Shown piece after piece: positions 11,225 to 20,136 of a stretch of DNA of 64,000 bases. The translations under genes and the position numbers were made by a program. The stretch lies in contig DEOB01000009.1 of the NCBI GenBank assembly GCA_002359895.1, positions 5,603-69,602 on the forward strand, read 5' to 3'. Positions within the stretch are counted from its first letter, which is position 1. Each line of letters starts with the position of its first letter. The notes under the pieces were generated by a model. It was not told the DNA's origin. It ran no database searches and saw only the letters and a list, made by a program, of their open reading frames with translations. The DNA comes from Stenotrophomonas sp. UBA2629. GTDB lineage: Bacteria > Pseudomonadota > Gammaproteobacteria > Xanthomonadales > Xanthomonadaceae.

Positions 11225-11924
11225 CGCACCGGCCATTCCCCCCGCACGCGTGCTGGTGATCGATGATGAAGTGCAGATCCGCCGCTTCCTCGACATTTCG
11301 CTGCGCGCGCAGGGCTATACCGTCAGCCAAGCGGCCAGCGGCGCCGAGGGCCTGCAACGCCTGACCGAAGAAGGTGCGGACGTGGTGATTCTGGACATCG
11401 GCCTGCCCGACATCGAAGGCCATGAGGTGCTGGCCGAGCTGCGGCAATGGAGCCAGGTGCCGGTGATCATGCTCAGCGTGCGCGCCGGTGAAGCGGAGAA
11501 AGTGCGTGCGCTGGACAACGGCGCCAATGACTATGTGACCAAGCCCTTTGGCACGCAGGAATTGATGGCGCGCGTGCGGGCGCTGCTGCGCAGCCGCAGT
11601 ACCGACAGCGAGGGCCAGGTGCCGGTGTTCGACGATGGACGCCTGCATATCGACCTGGCCCGGCGCGAGGTTCGCCTGGAAGGCGCATCGGTGGCCCTGA
11701 CCCGCAAGGAATACGCACTGCTGGCGCTGCTGTTGCGCAATGCCGGGCGGGTGGTCACCCAGCCGCAGATTCTGCAGGAAATCTGGGGGCCAACGCATCG
11801 GCACGACACGCATTACCTGCGCATTCTGGTGGGCCGGCTGCGGCACAAGCTGGGTGACTCGGCTTTGGATTCGCGTTATCTGTTCACCGAGCCGGGGGTC
11901 GGGCTGCGCTTTGGCGGCAGCTGA
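11217..11924 (+). CDS. kdpE: KdpE, response regulator of the kdp operon
   Basis: A 235-residue OmpR/PhoB-type regulator. The receiver domain has acidic D16/D17 (VIDDE), phospho-acceptor D60 (VVILDIGLPD) and the conserved TKPF lysine. The C-terminal winged helix contains LTRKEYALLALLLRNAGRVV and THYLRILVGRLRHKLGD. It activates kdpFABC when phosphorylated by KdpD; a candidate site is seen at 3819-3835. It is the last gene of the operon, with a palindrome at 12045-12075 downstream that could stop transcription from both sides. Confidence 0.96.
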   Translation: MTDAPAIPPARVLVIDDEVQIRRFLDISLRAQGYTVSQAASGAEGLQRLTEEGADVVILDIGLPDIEGHEVLAELRQWSQVPVIMLSVRAGEAEKVRALDNGANDYVTKPFGTQELMARVRALLRSRSTDSEGQVPVFDDGRLHIDLARREVRLEGASVALTRKEYALLALLLRNAGRVVTQPQILQEIWGPTHRHDTHYLRILVGRLRHKLGDSALDSRYLFTEPGVGLRFGGS

Positions 11925-12044
11925 CGTTGCCGGCTGCATACATGTGGCTGCCCACACGTGGATGAGTCACCAGATTGCGATTGCCTGCGTCACCGCACAA
12001 CGTTTGATGGCAGCCATGCGGCGCTATCCGCGTCGCTGAAAGAA

Positions 12045-12075
12045 AAGGCCGCCCGCGCAACGCACGGACGGCCTT
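12045..12075 (-). terminator. Candidate shared terminator between kdpE and algC
   Basis: Inverted repeat AAGGCCG (12045-12051) / CGGCCTT (12069-12075) with extra pairing in the loop and an A/T-rich shoulder (AGAAA on one side, CT on the other). It lies 26 bp after the algC stop and could also serve the convergent kdp operon. Confidence 0.6.
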
Positions 12076-12100
12076 CTGCATTCAACAAATCACTTGGCGA

Positions 12101-14446
12101 TCAGAACGTCAGTTCCGTCTCCGGCGGCAACACCTGACGCAGCTGATCGCGGAACACGTTCTTGATGCGCTCCAACGCCGCTTCATCGTTGGCCTCAAAC
12201 CGCAGCACCAGCACCGGCGTGGTATTGGAGGCACGCACCAGCCCCCAGCCATCGTTGAAGTCCACCCGCAATCCATCAATGGTGGAAATACGCGCGCCCG
12301 CAAACGGCGACTCCTCGGCCTGCGCGGCGGCCACAATCAGCGCCACCAACGCATGCTGGGTGCCCTCGGTCACCGCCACCTTCAACTCCGGTGTGGAGAC
12401 GGCATCAGGCAGTTCGTCCAACACTTCCGACGGTGTCTCGTCACGCTGCGCCAAAATTTCCAACAAGCGGGCGGCGGCATACAGACCATCGTCAAAGCCG
12501 TACCAACGCTCCTTGAAGAAGAAGTGGCCACTCATTTCACCGGCCAGCTCGGCATCGGTCTCGCGCATCTTCGCCTTCATCAGCGAATGCCCGGTCTTCC
12601 ACATCATCGGGCTGCCGCCGTTGCGCAGAATGAAGTCGGACAATTTGCCGGTGCACTTGACGTCGTAGATCACCATCGCGCCCGGGTTGCGGGTGAGCAC
12701 GTCTGCGGCAAACAACATCAGCAGGCGGTCGGCATAGATGATCTTGCCTTCCTTGGTCACCACACCAAGGCGGTCGGCATCGCCGTCAAACGCCACGCCG
12801 ATATCGGCATCAAAGCGCTTCACCGTCTGCACCAGATCCTGCAGGTTATGCGGTTCGCTGGGGTCGGGGTGATGGTTGGGGAAGCTGCCATCCACATCGC
12901 AGTACAACGGGATGACATCAGCACCAATGGCTTCCAGCAGCTGCTGCGCCACCGCGCCACCCACGCCATTGCCGGCATCGGCCACCACCTTGAGCGGACG
13001 GTCCAGCTGCACATCATCGGCGATGCGCTGCACGTAATCGGCGATGACCTCGCGCTGCTGCAGATCGCCCAGGTTGTCGGCGTGCTGCAGACGGCCCTCC
13101 TGGATGCGCCGATACAGATCGGTGATGGCATCGCCGGACAGCGTTTCGCCACCGATGACAATCTTGAAGCCGTTGTAATCCGGCGGATTGTGGCTGCCGG
13201 TCACCGCCACGCAGCTGCCCGCACGCAGGTGATAGCTGGCGAAATACACCACCGGCGTCGGTGCCATGCCGATGTCGATCACATCGCAACCGGCGCGGCG
13301 CAGGCCTTCCACCAGGCCATCGACCAGTTCCGGGCCAGACAGACGACCGTCACGGCCCACCACCACATCACGCAGCCCCTGCGCCTGCATCTCGCTGCCG
13401 ATGGCATGGCCGATGAGTGTGGCGACCGTGGCGTTCAACTCGGTACCGACCACACCGCGGATGTCGTAGGCACGGAAGATGCCTGCCACCACCGCCTCGG
13501 CGCCCGGCTCCAGGCGCGGTGTGTCGTCCCCGGCAGCGCGCGCGGAAGCCGCCACCGGCAACGGTTCCTGCTGCAGGGATTGCTGCAGGGTCAGGCCGGT
13601 GTCCTGCTCACCATCGTCCTTCCTGCGTAGGACCGTCAGTGTGCTCAGGCGCTTGCGGCCGAGCAGCAGCAACAATGCCGTAGCCGCCAGCAACACCGTC
13701 ACCAGCGCGCCTGAAATCAGCCCCAGGCCGAGCGGCCCTGCGGCCACGTCCGGCAATTCGGCCACCACGCGCAGGCCGGTTTCGCCCACCGGGCGCGCCA
13801 GCACATCCGCGCCGCCACCCAGCTCACTGTTGCCCTTCTGCACGATCGTGAAGCCGCCTTGGCGCAGGCCAAGGAAAGCGCGCGATGGGGTATCAATCGC
13901 GTCGAATACGGTGGTCAGCCGGGTCATCGGCTGGCGGATATACACCACCGCTGCGTTGCCCTGCAGCTGCACCGGCGCGGCCAAGCTGAAGCGCGGGCCG
14001 CCGTTGTCACGCACCACGCGTGCGACCGGCTTGCCCTCGGCCAAGGCCAGTTCCAGCAGCGCCAGACGTGAATAACCAAAGGCTGCCGGGTCGGCATAGG
14101 CGGTTGCCAGCGTCGCATCCAACACCTGCGCGTCTTCCACGCCAGCCCACTTGTCGCGGACTGCCAACGCGGTGGCCGTGGCATCGCCGTTGGCCAGCGC
14201 CGTTTTAACCGGCTCCAGCGCCAATTGCCGGGTGAACTGAGCGGTCTGCGTGTCGACCGCGCTCTGCAGCTTGGTAACGGCCGTGTCACGGGCCTGCTCC
14301 AAAGCAACGCCCGTACCCGACTGCAGCCATTGGCTGACTGTGCTCCAGCCAAACCATGCCGCCAACAGCAACAGCATTACCGCCAACAACGGTGTTGAAC
14401 GACCCAGCGCGACGCGTGGGCGCCCGCTCTCATTCCCATGGCTCAT
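12101..14446 (-). CDS. algC: Membrane-anchored phosphomannomutase/phosphoglucomutase
   Basis: A 781-residue two-part protein. Residues 1-320 hold two membrane helices (about 18-36 and 236-263) bracketing an extracytoplasmic domain of about 200 residues. From about 320 on it is a complete alpha-phosphohexomutase: entry block FRAYDIRGVVG, catalytic S418 in TGSHNPPDYNGFK, metal loop FDGDADRLG, sugar loop GEMSGHFFF, and phosphate site RASNTTPVLVLRFEA. It interconverts mannose-6-P/mannose-1-P and glucose-6-P/glucose-1-P for LPS and exopolysaccharide precursors. Typical AlgC/XanA enzymes are about 450-465 residues, so the N-terminal part is an addition; long forms are, as I recall, common in Xanthomonadaceae. 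It is 14 bp downstream of dut in a coaBC-dut-algC operon. Confidence 0.93.
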   Translation of the reverse strand: MSHGNESGRPRVALGRSTPLLAVMLLLLAAWFGWSTVSQWLQSGTGVALEQARDTAVTKLQSAVDTQTAQFTRQLALEPVKTALANGDATATALAVRDKWAGVEDAQVLDATLATAYADPAAFGYSRLALLELALAEGKPVARVVRDNGGPRFSLAAPVQLQGNAAVVYIRQPMTRLTTVFDAIDTPSRAFLGLRQGGFTIVQKGNSELGGGADVLARPVGETGLRVVAELPDVAAGPLGLGLISGALVTVLLAATALLLLLGRKRLSTLTVLRRKDDGEQDTGLTLQQSLQQEPLPVAASARAAGDDTPRLEPGAEAVVAGIFRAYDIRGVVGTELNATVATLIGHAIGSEMQAQGLRDVVVGRDGRLSGPELVDGLVEGLRRAGCDVIDIGMAPTPVVYFASYHLRAGSCVAVTGSHNPPDYNGFKIVIGGETLSGDAITDLYRRIQEGRLQHADNLGDLQQREVIADYVQRIADDVQLDRPLKVVADAGNGVGGAVAQQLLEAIGADVIPLYCDVDGSFPNHHPDPSEPHNLQDLVQTVKRFDADIGVAFDGDADRLGVVTKEGKIIYADRLLMLFAADVLTRNPGAMVIYDVKCTGKLSDFILRNGGSPMMWKTGHSLMKAKMRETDAELAGEMSGHFFFKERWYGFDDGLYAAARLLEILAQRDETPSEVLDELPDAVSTPELKVAVTEGTQHALVALIVAAAQAEESPFAGARISTIDGLRVDFNDGWGLVRASNTTPVLVLRFEANDEAALERIKNVFRDQLRQVLPPETELTF

Positions 14447-14460
14447 TGCGATTTCCCCTG

Positions 14461-14934
14461 TCAGCGCACCCCGGTATGGCCGAATCCACCCGTTCCACGG
14501 GCGCTGTCCACGAAAGTATCCACTACCTGCAGGCTCACACGTGCAATTGGCAGCACCACCAGTTGCGCGATGCGGTCACCCGGCTCGATGGTGAAGGCCT
14601 CGCGGCCACGGTTCCAGACGCTGATAAGCAGGGGCCCCTGGTAATCAGCGTCGATCAAACCTGTGCCATTTCCCAACACGATGCCGTGGCGATGCCCCAG
14701 CCCCGAGCGCGGCAATACCACCGCGCACAAACCGGGGTCGGCCACATGAATGGCGATACCGCTGGGCAGCAGGGCCGCATCGCCCGGTGCCAGCGTCAGC
14801 GGGGTCTCGATGGCCGCGCGCAGATCCATGCCGGCGCTGGCTTCGGTGGCGTAGGCCGGCAGCGGCCAGGTGTCGCCAAAACGGGGGTCCAGCAGCTTCA
14901 CCTGCAGCGGCTGCAATGCGTTGTCCAAGCTCAT
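14461..14934 (-). CDS. dut: Deoxyuridine 5'-triphosphate nucleotidohydrolase
   Basis: A 157-residue trimeric dUTPase that hydrolyses dUTP to dUMP, limiting uracil in DNA and supplying dTMP synthesis. The five motifs are present: ASAGMDLRA, PRSGLGHRHG, NGTGLIDADYQG, GDRIAQLVV and the C-terminal RGTGGFGHTG arm. The start overlaps the coaBC stop by 4 bp (ATGA), and algC follows 14 bp on, so the three form one transcription unit, an order also seen in pseudomonads. Confidence 0.97.
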   Translation of the reverse strand: MSLDNALQPLQVKLLDPRFGDTWPLPAYATEASAGMDLRAAIETPLTLAPGDAALLPSGIAIHVADPGLCAVVLPRSGLGHRHGIVLGNGTGLIDADYQGPLLISVWNRGREAFTIEPGDRIAQLVVLPIARVSLQVVDTFVDSARGTGGFGHTGVR

Positions 14935-16184
14935 GCGTCCAACCTCTCGGCGATCAGATCCAACAGTTGTTGGGCCAGCTGCGTCTTGGCAGTGCCCGGG
15001 AATTCACGTTGGCCGCCGTTCCAATACGCAATGGCAGCGTTCTGGTCACTTTCAAAGCCGTTGCCGGCAATACCGACCTGGTTGGCGATGATCAGATCCA
15101 GGCGTTTGTCCGCCAGCTTGCCACGCGCGTACTTCTCCACGTCGTGGGTTTCGGCGGCAAAGCCGACCACCAGCTTCAGCGCCTGCTCCTGCACGGCCAC
15201 CTCGGCCAGGATGTCAGCGGTGCGCACCAGTTCCAACGTCAGGGTCTGGGTGCCAGCGGTCTTCTTCAGCTTCTGCGGCGAGACCTGGCGCGGGGTGTAA
15301 TCCGCCACAGCGGCGGCGCCGATATAGATGTCGGCCGGCAGTGCCGACAGCACCGCATCACGCATCTGCGCTGCCGAGCGCACATCAATACGCTGCACGC
15401 CCGCAGGTGTAGGCAGCTGCACCGGGCCGCTGACCAACACCACCTGCGCCCCCTGCTGGGCGGCGGCGGCGGCCAGGGCGTAGCCCATCTTGCCGCTGGA
15501 ACGGTTGCCCACGTAGCGCACCGGGTCCAGGTCTTCGTAAGTGGGGCCGGCACTGATCAGCACCCGCATGCCCTGCAGCCGGCCTGGTTTGGCCGGCGCT
15601 TTTGGCGACAGGTTGGCGGCCAATGCGGCAATGATGACGGGCGCTTCGCTGACGCGGCCGGGGCCGGATTCGCCCTCGGCCAGCGGGCCATCTTCAGGCC
15701 CGATCACCTGCGCACCGCGTTCACGCAACAATGCGATGTTGGCCTGGGTAGCCGGATGCAGCCACATGCGGTGGTTCATTGCCGGGCATACGGTCAGCGG
15801 TGCTGTTGTGGCCAGGCACAGCGTGGTCACCAGGTCATCGGCATTGCCATGGGCCAGCCGTGCCAGCAGGTCGGCCGTGGCCGGGGCGATGACGATGCGG
15901 TCGGCCCAGCGCGCCAGTTCGATATGGCCCATGGCCTGCTCGGCGCTGCTGTCCCACAAGGTGGTGCGGGTGGGGTTGCCGGACAAGGCCTGGAAGCTGA
16001 GCGGGGTGACGAACTGTTGCGCGCCGGCGGTCATGGCCACCTGCACCACGGCACCGGCGTCGCGCAGCCGGCGCACCAGCTCCAATGACTTATAAGCGGC
16101 GATGCCGCCGCCCACGCACAACAGCAGCTTTTGTCCCTCCAGCGGCCGGGGGGGCGCCTGGGTTGTCGGGGAATCGCTGGTCAC
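14931..16184 (-). CDS. coaBC: Bifunctional phosphopantothenoylcysteine decarboxylase/synthetase
   Basis: A 417-residue fusion for two steps of coenzyme A synthesis. The N-terminal CoaC flavoprotein part has GGGIAAYKSLELVRRL, the HIELARWAD histidine region and the PAMNHRMW substrate motif. The C-terminal CoaB part has SAGPTYEDLDPVRYVGNRSS and GAAAVADYTP. Length is normal for the family. It is divergent from radC with a 74-bp gap that must hold both promoters, and is coupled to dut downstream. Confidence 0.96.
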   Translation of the reverse strand: MTSDSPTTQAPPRPLEGQKLLLCVGGGIAAYKSLELVRRLRDAGAVVQVAMTAGAQQFVTPLSFQALSGNPTRTTLWDSSAEQAMGHIELARWADRIVIAPATADLLARLAHGNADDLVTTLCLATTAPLTVCPAMNHRMWLHPATQANIALLRERGAQVIGPEDGPLAEGESGPGRVSEAPVIIAALAANLSPKAPAKPGRLQGMRVLISAGPTYEDLDPVRYVGNRSSGKMGYALAAAAAQQGAQVVLVSGPVQLPTPAGVQRIDVRSAAQMRDAVLSALPADIYIGAAAVADYTPRQVSPQKLKKTAGTQTLTLELVRTADILAEVAVQEQALKLVVGFAAETHDVEKYARGKLADKRLDLIIANQVGIAGNGFESDQNAAIAYWNGGQREFPGTAKTQLAQQLLDLIAERLDA

Positions 16185-16258
16185 GGGTGGAGTTCCTAGC
16201 TGTACAAGAATGGTTAGCTTAACCGAAGGGTTTGTCAGGACTGATGCCGCTTTTGGTC

Positions 16259-16954
16259 ATGAGCGCCCAACCTTCGGCAATGCATATACGAGACTGGCCA
16301 CGCGCTGAACGTCCCCGTGAAAAGCTGCTGGCACAGGGCAGCGGCGCGCTTTCCGATGCGGAGCTGCTGGCTATTTTCCTTGGCTCCGGGCTACCGGGCC
16401 GTGATGCCGTACAGACTGCCCGCGCGTTGTTGCAGCAGCATGGGCCGCTACGGGCCCTGCTCGACCGCGATGCCACCGCATTGGCGCGCCTGCCCGGCTT
16501 GGGGCCGGCAAGGGCCTGCGCGCTACGGGCCGCGCTGGAGCTGGGTCAGCGTCATCTGGCCGCCGCACTGGAACGCGGTGCCAGCCTGACCGATCCCGAT
16601 TCGGCCGGCCGCTACTTCGCCCAGCGCCTGCGGCACCGGTTACAGGAGGTGTTTGCAGCCCTGTTTCTGGACACCCGCCACCGGGCACTGGCGTTCGAGG
16701 AGCTGTTCACCGGCACCTTGGACAGCGCGGAGGTTCATCCACGTGAAGTGGTGCGCCGGGCACTGTTCCATAACGCTGCGGCGGTCATCGTTGGCCACAA
16801 TCACCCGTCAGGGAATCCCGAACCCTCCGCCGCCGACCGGGCCATCACCGCCCGCCTGAAGCAGGCCTTGGCGCTGCTGGATGTACGTCTGCTGGACCAT
16901 TTCGTGGTTGGCGACGGCCCGCCGGTATCGCTGGCGGCACGCGGCTGGGTCTGA
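16259..16954 (+). CDS. radC: RadC-family (JAMM/MPN) DNA-repair-associated protein
   Basis: A 231-residue protein with the N-terminal RPREKLLAQGSGALSDAELLA helix-hairpin-helix region and a C-terminal JAMM domain. The metal site HNHPSGNPEPSAAD is intact (H180, H182, D193). The family name is historical; its biochemical role is not settled. The open frame starts at 16232; I prefer ATG 16259 (MSAQPSAMHIRDWP), though ATG 16280 is possible. It is divergent from coaBC. Confidence 0.93.
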   Translation: MSAQPSAMHIRDWPRAERPREKLLAQGSGALSDAELLAIFLGSGLPGRDAVQTARALLQQHGPLRALLDRDATALARLPGLGPARACALRAALELGQRHLAAALERGASLTDPDSAGRYFAQRLRHRLQEVFAALFLDTRHRALAFEELFTGTLDSAEVHPREVVRRALFHNAAAVIVGHNHPSGNPEPSAADRAITARLKQALALLDVRLLDHFVVGDGPPVSLAARGWV

Positions 16955-17075
16955 ACGGCGCCAGCCCCGGCAGCCACCGGTTTTGACATTCCTGACCCCC
17001 AGTCCGGCACCCCCGGGGCGGGCATGCTCGCGGTCGGGTAAAATGGTCAGTTCCGCGCTTCAAGCAGATAGTCAC

Positions 17076-18764
17076 GTGAAAGCCCAACTCCGCGCCCTCA
17101 TCGGCCAAGGCATCGAAGCCTTGCGCGCCAACGGCACCTTGCCTGCCGACACCCTGCCGCCGGATTTCGTGGTCGAACGACCCAAGACCCGCGAACACGG
17201 CGACTTTGCCTCCAATGTGGCGATGCTGCTGGCCAAGGCCGCGCGCAGCAACCCGCGCGCGCTTGCCCAAGCGCTGCTGGAGGCATTGCCGGCCAGCGAC
17301 GACATTGCCCATGTCGAAATCGCCGGCCCCGGCTTCATCAATTTCAAACTCGCCCCCGCCGCCTACCAGCGTGAAGTGGTCAGCGTGCTCAAGGAAGCCG
17401 AAGACTACGGCCGCAACCTGAGCGGCAATGGTCGCAGCGTGGGTGTGGAATACGTCTCGGCCAACCCGACCGGCCCGTTGCATGTGGGCCATGGCCGCGC
17501 TGGCGCCATCGGCGACTGCATCGCCCGCGTGCTGGAAGCCAATGGCTGGAACGCCAAGCGTGAGTTCTATTACAACGACGCCGGCGTGCAGATCGAAAAC
17601 CTCGCCAAGTCGGTGCAGGCCCGCGCGCGCGGCTTCAAGCCGGGCGACGAACAATGGCCGGCCGAGGCTTACAACGGCGAGTACATCGCCGATGTCGCCA
17701 AGGCTTACCTCACCGGCCAGACCGTGGAGCTGGAAGGCAGCCAGGTGGTTGGCAGCAAGGACGCCGAAGACATCGACTCGATCCGTCGTTTCGCTGTGGC
17801 CTACCTGCGCAACGAGCAGAACCTGGACCTGGCCGCGTTCGGCGTGGATTTCGACATCTACTTCCTGGAAAGCTCGCTGTACAAGGACGGCAAGGTTGCC
17901 GAAACCGTGCAGCAACTGATCACCTCCGGCCATACCTACGAGGAAGGCGGCGCGCTGTGGCTGCGCTCCACCGATTTTGGTGACGACAAGGACCGCGTGA
18001 TGCGCAAGTCCGACGGCACGTTCACCTATTTCCTGCCGGACGTGGCCTACCACCTGAGCAAGTGGCAGCGCGGTTACGAGCGCGCCATCACCGAGCTGGG
18101 TGCCGACCACCACGGCTCGCTGGCGCGCGTGCGCGCCGGCCTGCAGGCGCTGGACCTGGGCATCCCCAAGGGCTGGCCGGAATACGTGCTGCACCAGATG
18201 GTGACGGTGATGCGCGGCGGCGAGGAAGTGAAGCTGTCCAAGCGTGCCGGCAGCTACCTCACCCTGCGCGACCTGATTGAAGAAGTGGGCAGCGATGCGG
18301 TGCGTTGGTTCCTGATCGCACGCAAGCCCGATTCGCAGCTGACCTTCGATATCGACCTGGCCCGCCAGCAGAGCAACGACAACCCGGTGTTCTACGTGCA
18401 GTACGCGCATGCCCGCGTCTGCTCGCTGCTGCGTCAGGCGCAGGAAAAGGGCCTGGACTATTCGCAGGCCGAGGGTCTGTCATCGCTGTCCCTGCTCAAC
18501 GACGATGCCTCGCTTGAATTGATGAACGAGATATCGCGTTACCCGGAAGTGGTGGAAGCGGCCGGCATCGCACTGGAACCGCACCAGGTCGCGCAGTATC
18601 TGCGTGAATTGGCACACGCTTTCCACACGTGGTATCACGGCACGCAGGTGCTGGTGGACGATGCCGCTGCGCGTAATGCACGGCTCACGCTGGCCTGCGC
18701 CGCACGCCAGACACTGGCCAATGGTTTGAGCATCCTGGGCGTGAACGCCCCGGAAAAAATGTAA
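17076..18764 (+). CDS. argS: Arginyl-tRNA synthetase
   Basis: A 562-residue class I synthetase charging tRNA-Arg. It has the N-terminal Add-1 domain, the HIGH-type motif NPTGPLHVGHGRAG, a KMSK-like VKLSKRAGSY, and an all-helical anticodon-binding C-terminus ending LSILGVNAPEKM. ATG 17043 is in frame upstream, but GTG 17076 (VKAQLRALIGQGIEAL) fits the usual xanthomonad start and length. A TAAAAT hexamer at 17039-17044 may be the -10. The SPOR-domain gene follows 20 bp downstream. Confidence 0.96.
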   Translation: MKAQLRALIGQGIEALRANGTLPADTLPPDFVVERPKTREHGDFASNVAMLLAKAARSNPRALAQALLEALPASDDIAHVEIAGPGFINFKLAPAAYQREVVSVLKEAEDYGRNLSGNGRSVGVEYVSANPTGPLHVGHGRAGAIGDCIARVLEANGWNAKREFYYNDAGVQIENLAKSVQARARGFKPGDEQWPAEAYNGEYIADVAKAYLTGQTVELEGSQVVGSKDAEDIDSIRRFAVAYLRNEQNLDLAAFGVDFDIYFLESSLYKDGKVAETVQQLITSGHTYEEGGALWLRSTDFGDDKDRVMRKSDGTFTYFLPDVAYHLSKWQRGYERAITELGADHHGSLARVRAGLQALDLGIPKGWPEYVLHQMVTVMRGGEEVKLSKRAGSYLTLRDLIEEVGSDAVRWFLIARKPDSQLTFDIDLARQQSNDNPVFYVQYAHARVCSLLRQAQEKGLDYSQAEGLSSLSLLNDDASLELMNEISRYPEVVEAAGIALEPHQVAQYLRELAHAFHTWYHGTQVLVDDAAARNARLTLACAARQTLANGLSILGVNAPEKM

Positions 18765-18784
18765 GTCAAGGAGACGCGGTAAAC

Positions 18785-19666
18785 ATGGCAGCACGACGCG
18801 GCAAGAGTCAGGCGCGACGCAACAGCAGCAACGGCACACCTGCATGGGTGTGGCTGGTTGCCGGTGCTGCGATCGCGGCCGTGGTGTTCCTGGCGGCACC
18901 CAACCTGTTCAAGAAGGACGGGGACGGTTTCCTGCGGGTAGGCCCGCAACCCAATCCGGACGCCCAACCGGCGCCGGTGGGCGACGCTGACATTGACGCG
19001 GGCGCGGAGGCTCCCAAGCCGGCCACCGCCAGCGCCAAGCCCGAGGAAAAGCCGGCTACGCAGTACGACTTCTACACCCTGCTACCGGGCACGGAAGTGC
19101 AGATGTCCGATGCCGAACTGGCTGCCAGCGCCCGCGCCGAAGAACAGCGTCGTGCCGCCGTCGCGCGTGCCGCTGCGGCGGCCACCCCGCCGACCGAGGC
19201 ACAGCGCGCGCAGGCGGCACTGGAAGGCCGGCCGGTTCCGGCAACTGTCGCCGCACTGCCTGCTCCGGTCAGCGAAGCCGCACGTCAGCCGGCACCGGTG
19301 AGTGAAGCCACGCCGACGCGCCCTGCCACCACCACGCCTGCGGCGGCACCGGTGGCAAGTGCACAAACGGCGGCCAAACCGGCAGCGCAGACGCCACCTG
19401 CAGCGGTTGCAGCAGCCCCGGCCGACAACGTGCGCTACATCCTGCAGGCAGGCGCGTTTGGTGCTTCCGGCGATGCCGAAGCGACCAAGGCCAAGCTGGC
19501 AATGATGGGTTTGGCCGCGCGTGTGGAATCGGCACAGATCAACGGCAACACCGTGTACCGCGTGCGCATGGGGCCATATGGCACCGCCAGTGAACTGGCC
19601 GAAGCCAAGTCCAAGCTCGACGGCAGCGGCTTGCAGGCGATGGCGATGGCGATCAAGGCGCAGTAA
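18785..19666 (+). CDS. SPOR-domain membrane protein (FtsN-like)
   Basis: A 293-residue protein with a basic N-terminus, one membrane helix (WVWLVAGAAIAAVVFLAAP, about residues 21-39), a long Ala/Pro-rich periplasmic linker and a C-terminal SPOR domain (about 215-290: VRYILQAGAFGASGDAEATK, VYRVRMGPYGT). SPOR domains bind denuded glycan strands at the septum, so a role in division similar to FtsN is likely. It lies directly behind argS, an arrangement also seen for FtsN-type proteins elsewhere, and ends before a strong terminator. Confidence 0.85.
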   Translation: MAARRGKSQARRNSSNGTPAWVWLVAGAAIAAVVFLAAPNLFKKDGDGFLRVGPQPNPDAQPAPVGDADIDAGAEAPKPATASAKPEEKPATQYDFYTLLPGTEVQMSDAELAASARAEEQRRAAVARAAAAATPPTEAQRAQAALEGRPVPATVAALPAPVSEAARQPAPVSEATPTRPATTTPAAAPVASAQTAAKPAAQTPPAAVAAAPADNVRYILQAGAFGASGDAEATKAKLAMMGLAARVESAQINGNTVYRVRMGPYGTASELAEAKSKLDGSGLQAMAMAIKAQ

Positions 19667-19773
19667 CACCGCCCGTTTTCTCCACATCCCCGCGCCCGTC
19701 GGCGCGTGCCCTTTTACTCAAAGGGGGCTATTGCGACTGGGGGTTCGCTGGTGATGGTTCTGGAACTCTTGAG

Positions 19774-19804
19774 CCCCGATATCGGTTGATGTCGGGGTTT
19801 TTTG
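19774..19804 (+). terminator. Rho-independent terminator after the argS operon
   Basis: Stem CCCCGA (19774-19779) / TCGGGG (19792-19797), with a 12-base partly palindromic loop, followed by a run of seven T. About 110 bp after the SPOR gene stop. Confidence 0.8.
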
Positions 19805-19840
19805 TTTGTGCCGTTGTAGCCGGGATAAACGCAGCTGGGG

Positions 19841-19992
19841 GGCTTTGGCTTTGGCTTTGGCTTTGGCTTTGGCTTTGGCTTTGGCTTTGGCTTTGACCTT
19901 GGCTTTGGCTTTGTGGCTTTGACCTTGGCTTTGGCTTTGTGGCTTTGGCCTTGGCTTTGGCCTTGGCTTTGGCCTTGGCCTTGGCCTTGGCA
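19841..19992. repeat. Hexanucleotide microsatellite (GGCTTT)n, degenerating
   Basis: About nine perfect GGCTTT units occupy 19841-19895. The tract then decays into mixed GGCTTT, GACCTT, GTGGCTTT and GGCCTT units up to 19992. On the minus strand it would read as Lys-Ala repeats, but no start, ribosome site or non-repetitive domain supports a gene. It lies between the argS-operon terminator and the SDR gene, directly beside a REP-like palindrome. The rest of the 470-bp gap shows nothing else. Confidence 0.9.
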
Positions 19993-19996
19993 TTAG

Positions 19997-20034
19997 CCCT
20001 TCTCCCGCCTGCGGGAGAAGGGTTGGGATGAGGG
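19997..20034. repeat. Single REP-like palindrome
   Basis: CCCTTCTCCCG-CCTG-CGGGAGAAGGG followed by TTGGGATGAGGG, the same design as the arrays at 3376-3646 and 26962-27165 (palindrome plus a G-rich tail). Confidence 0.75.
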
Positions 20035-20136
20035 CACGCCTTGGCTCTGGCGTTTGCGTGTGCCGCCAGCCTCACCTTCCTCTCCCGCCGCTGCCTCCGT
20101 GCGAAAATCCCGCTCCCCTGCCCCAAGGATTCCGCA

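Noticed and set aside
19718..19993. Lys/Ala or Pro/Arg repeat proteins on the minus strand
   Set aside because: They are translations of the GGCTTT microsatellite without a start signal or other domain.
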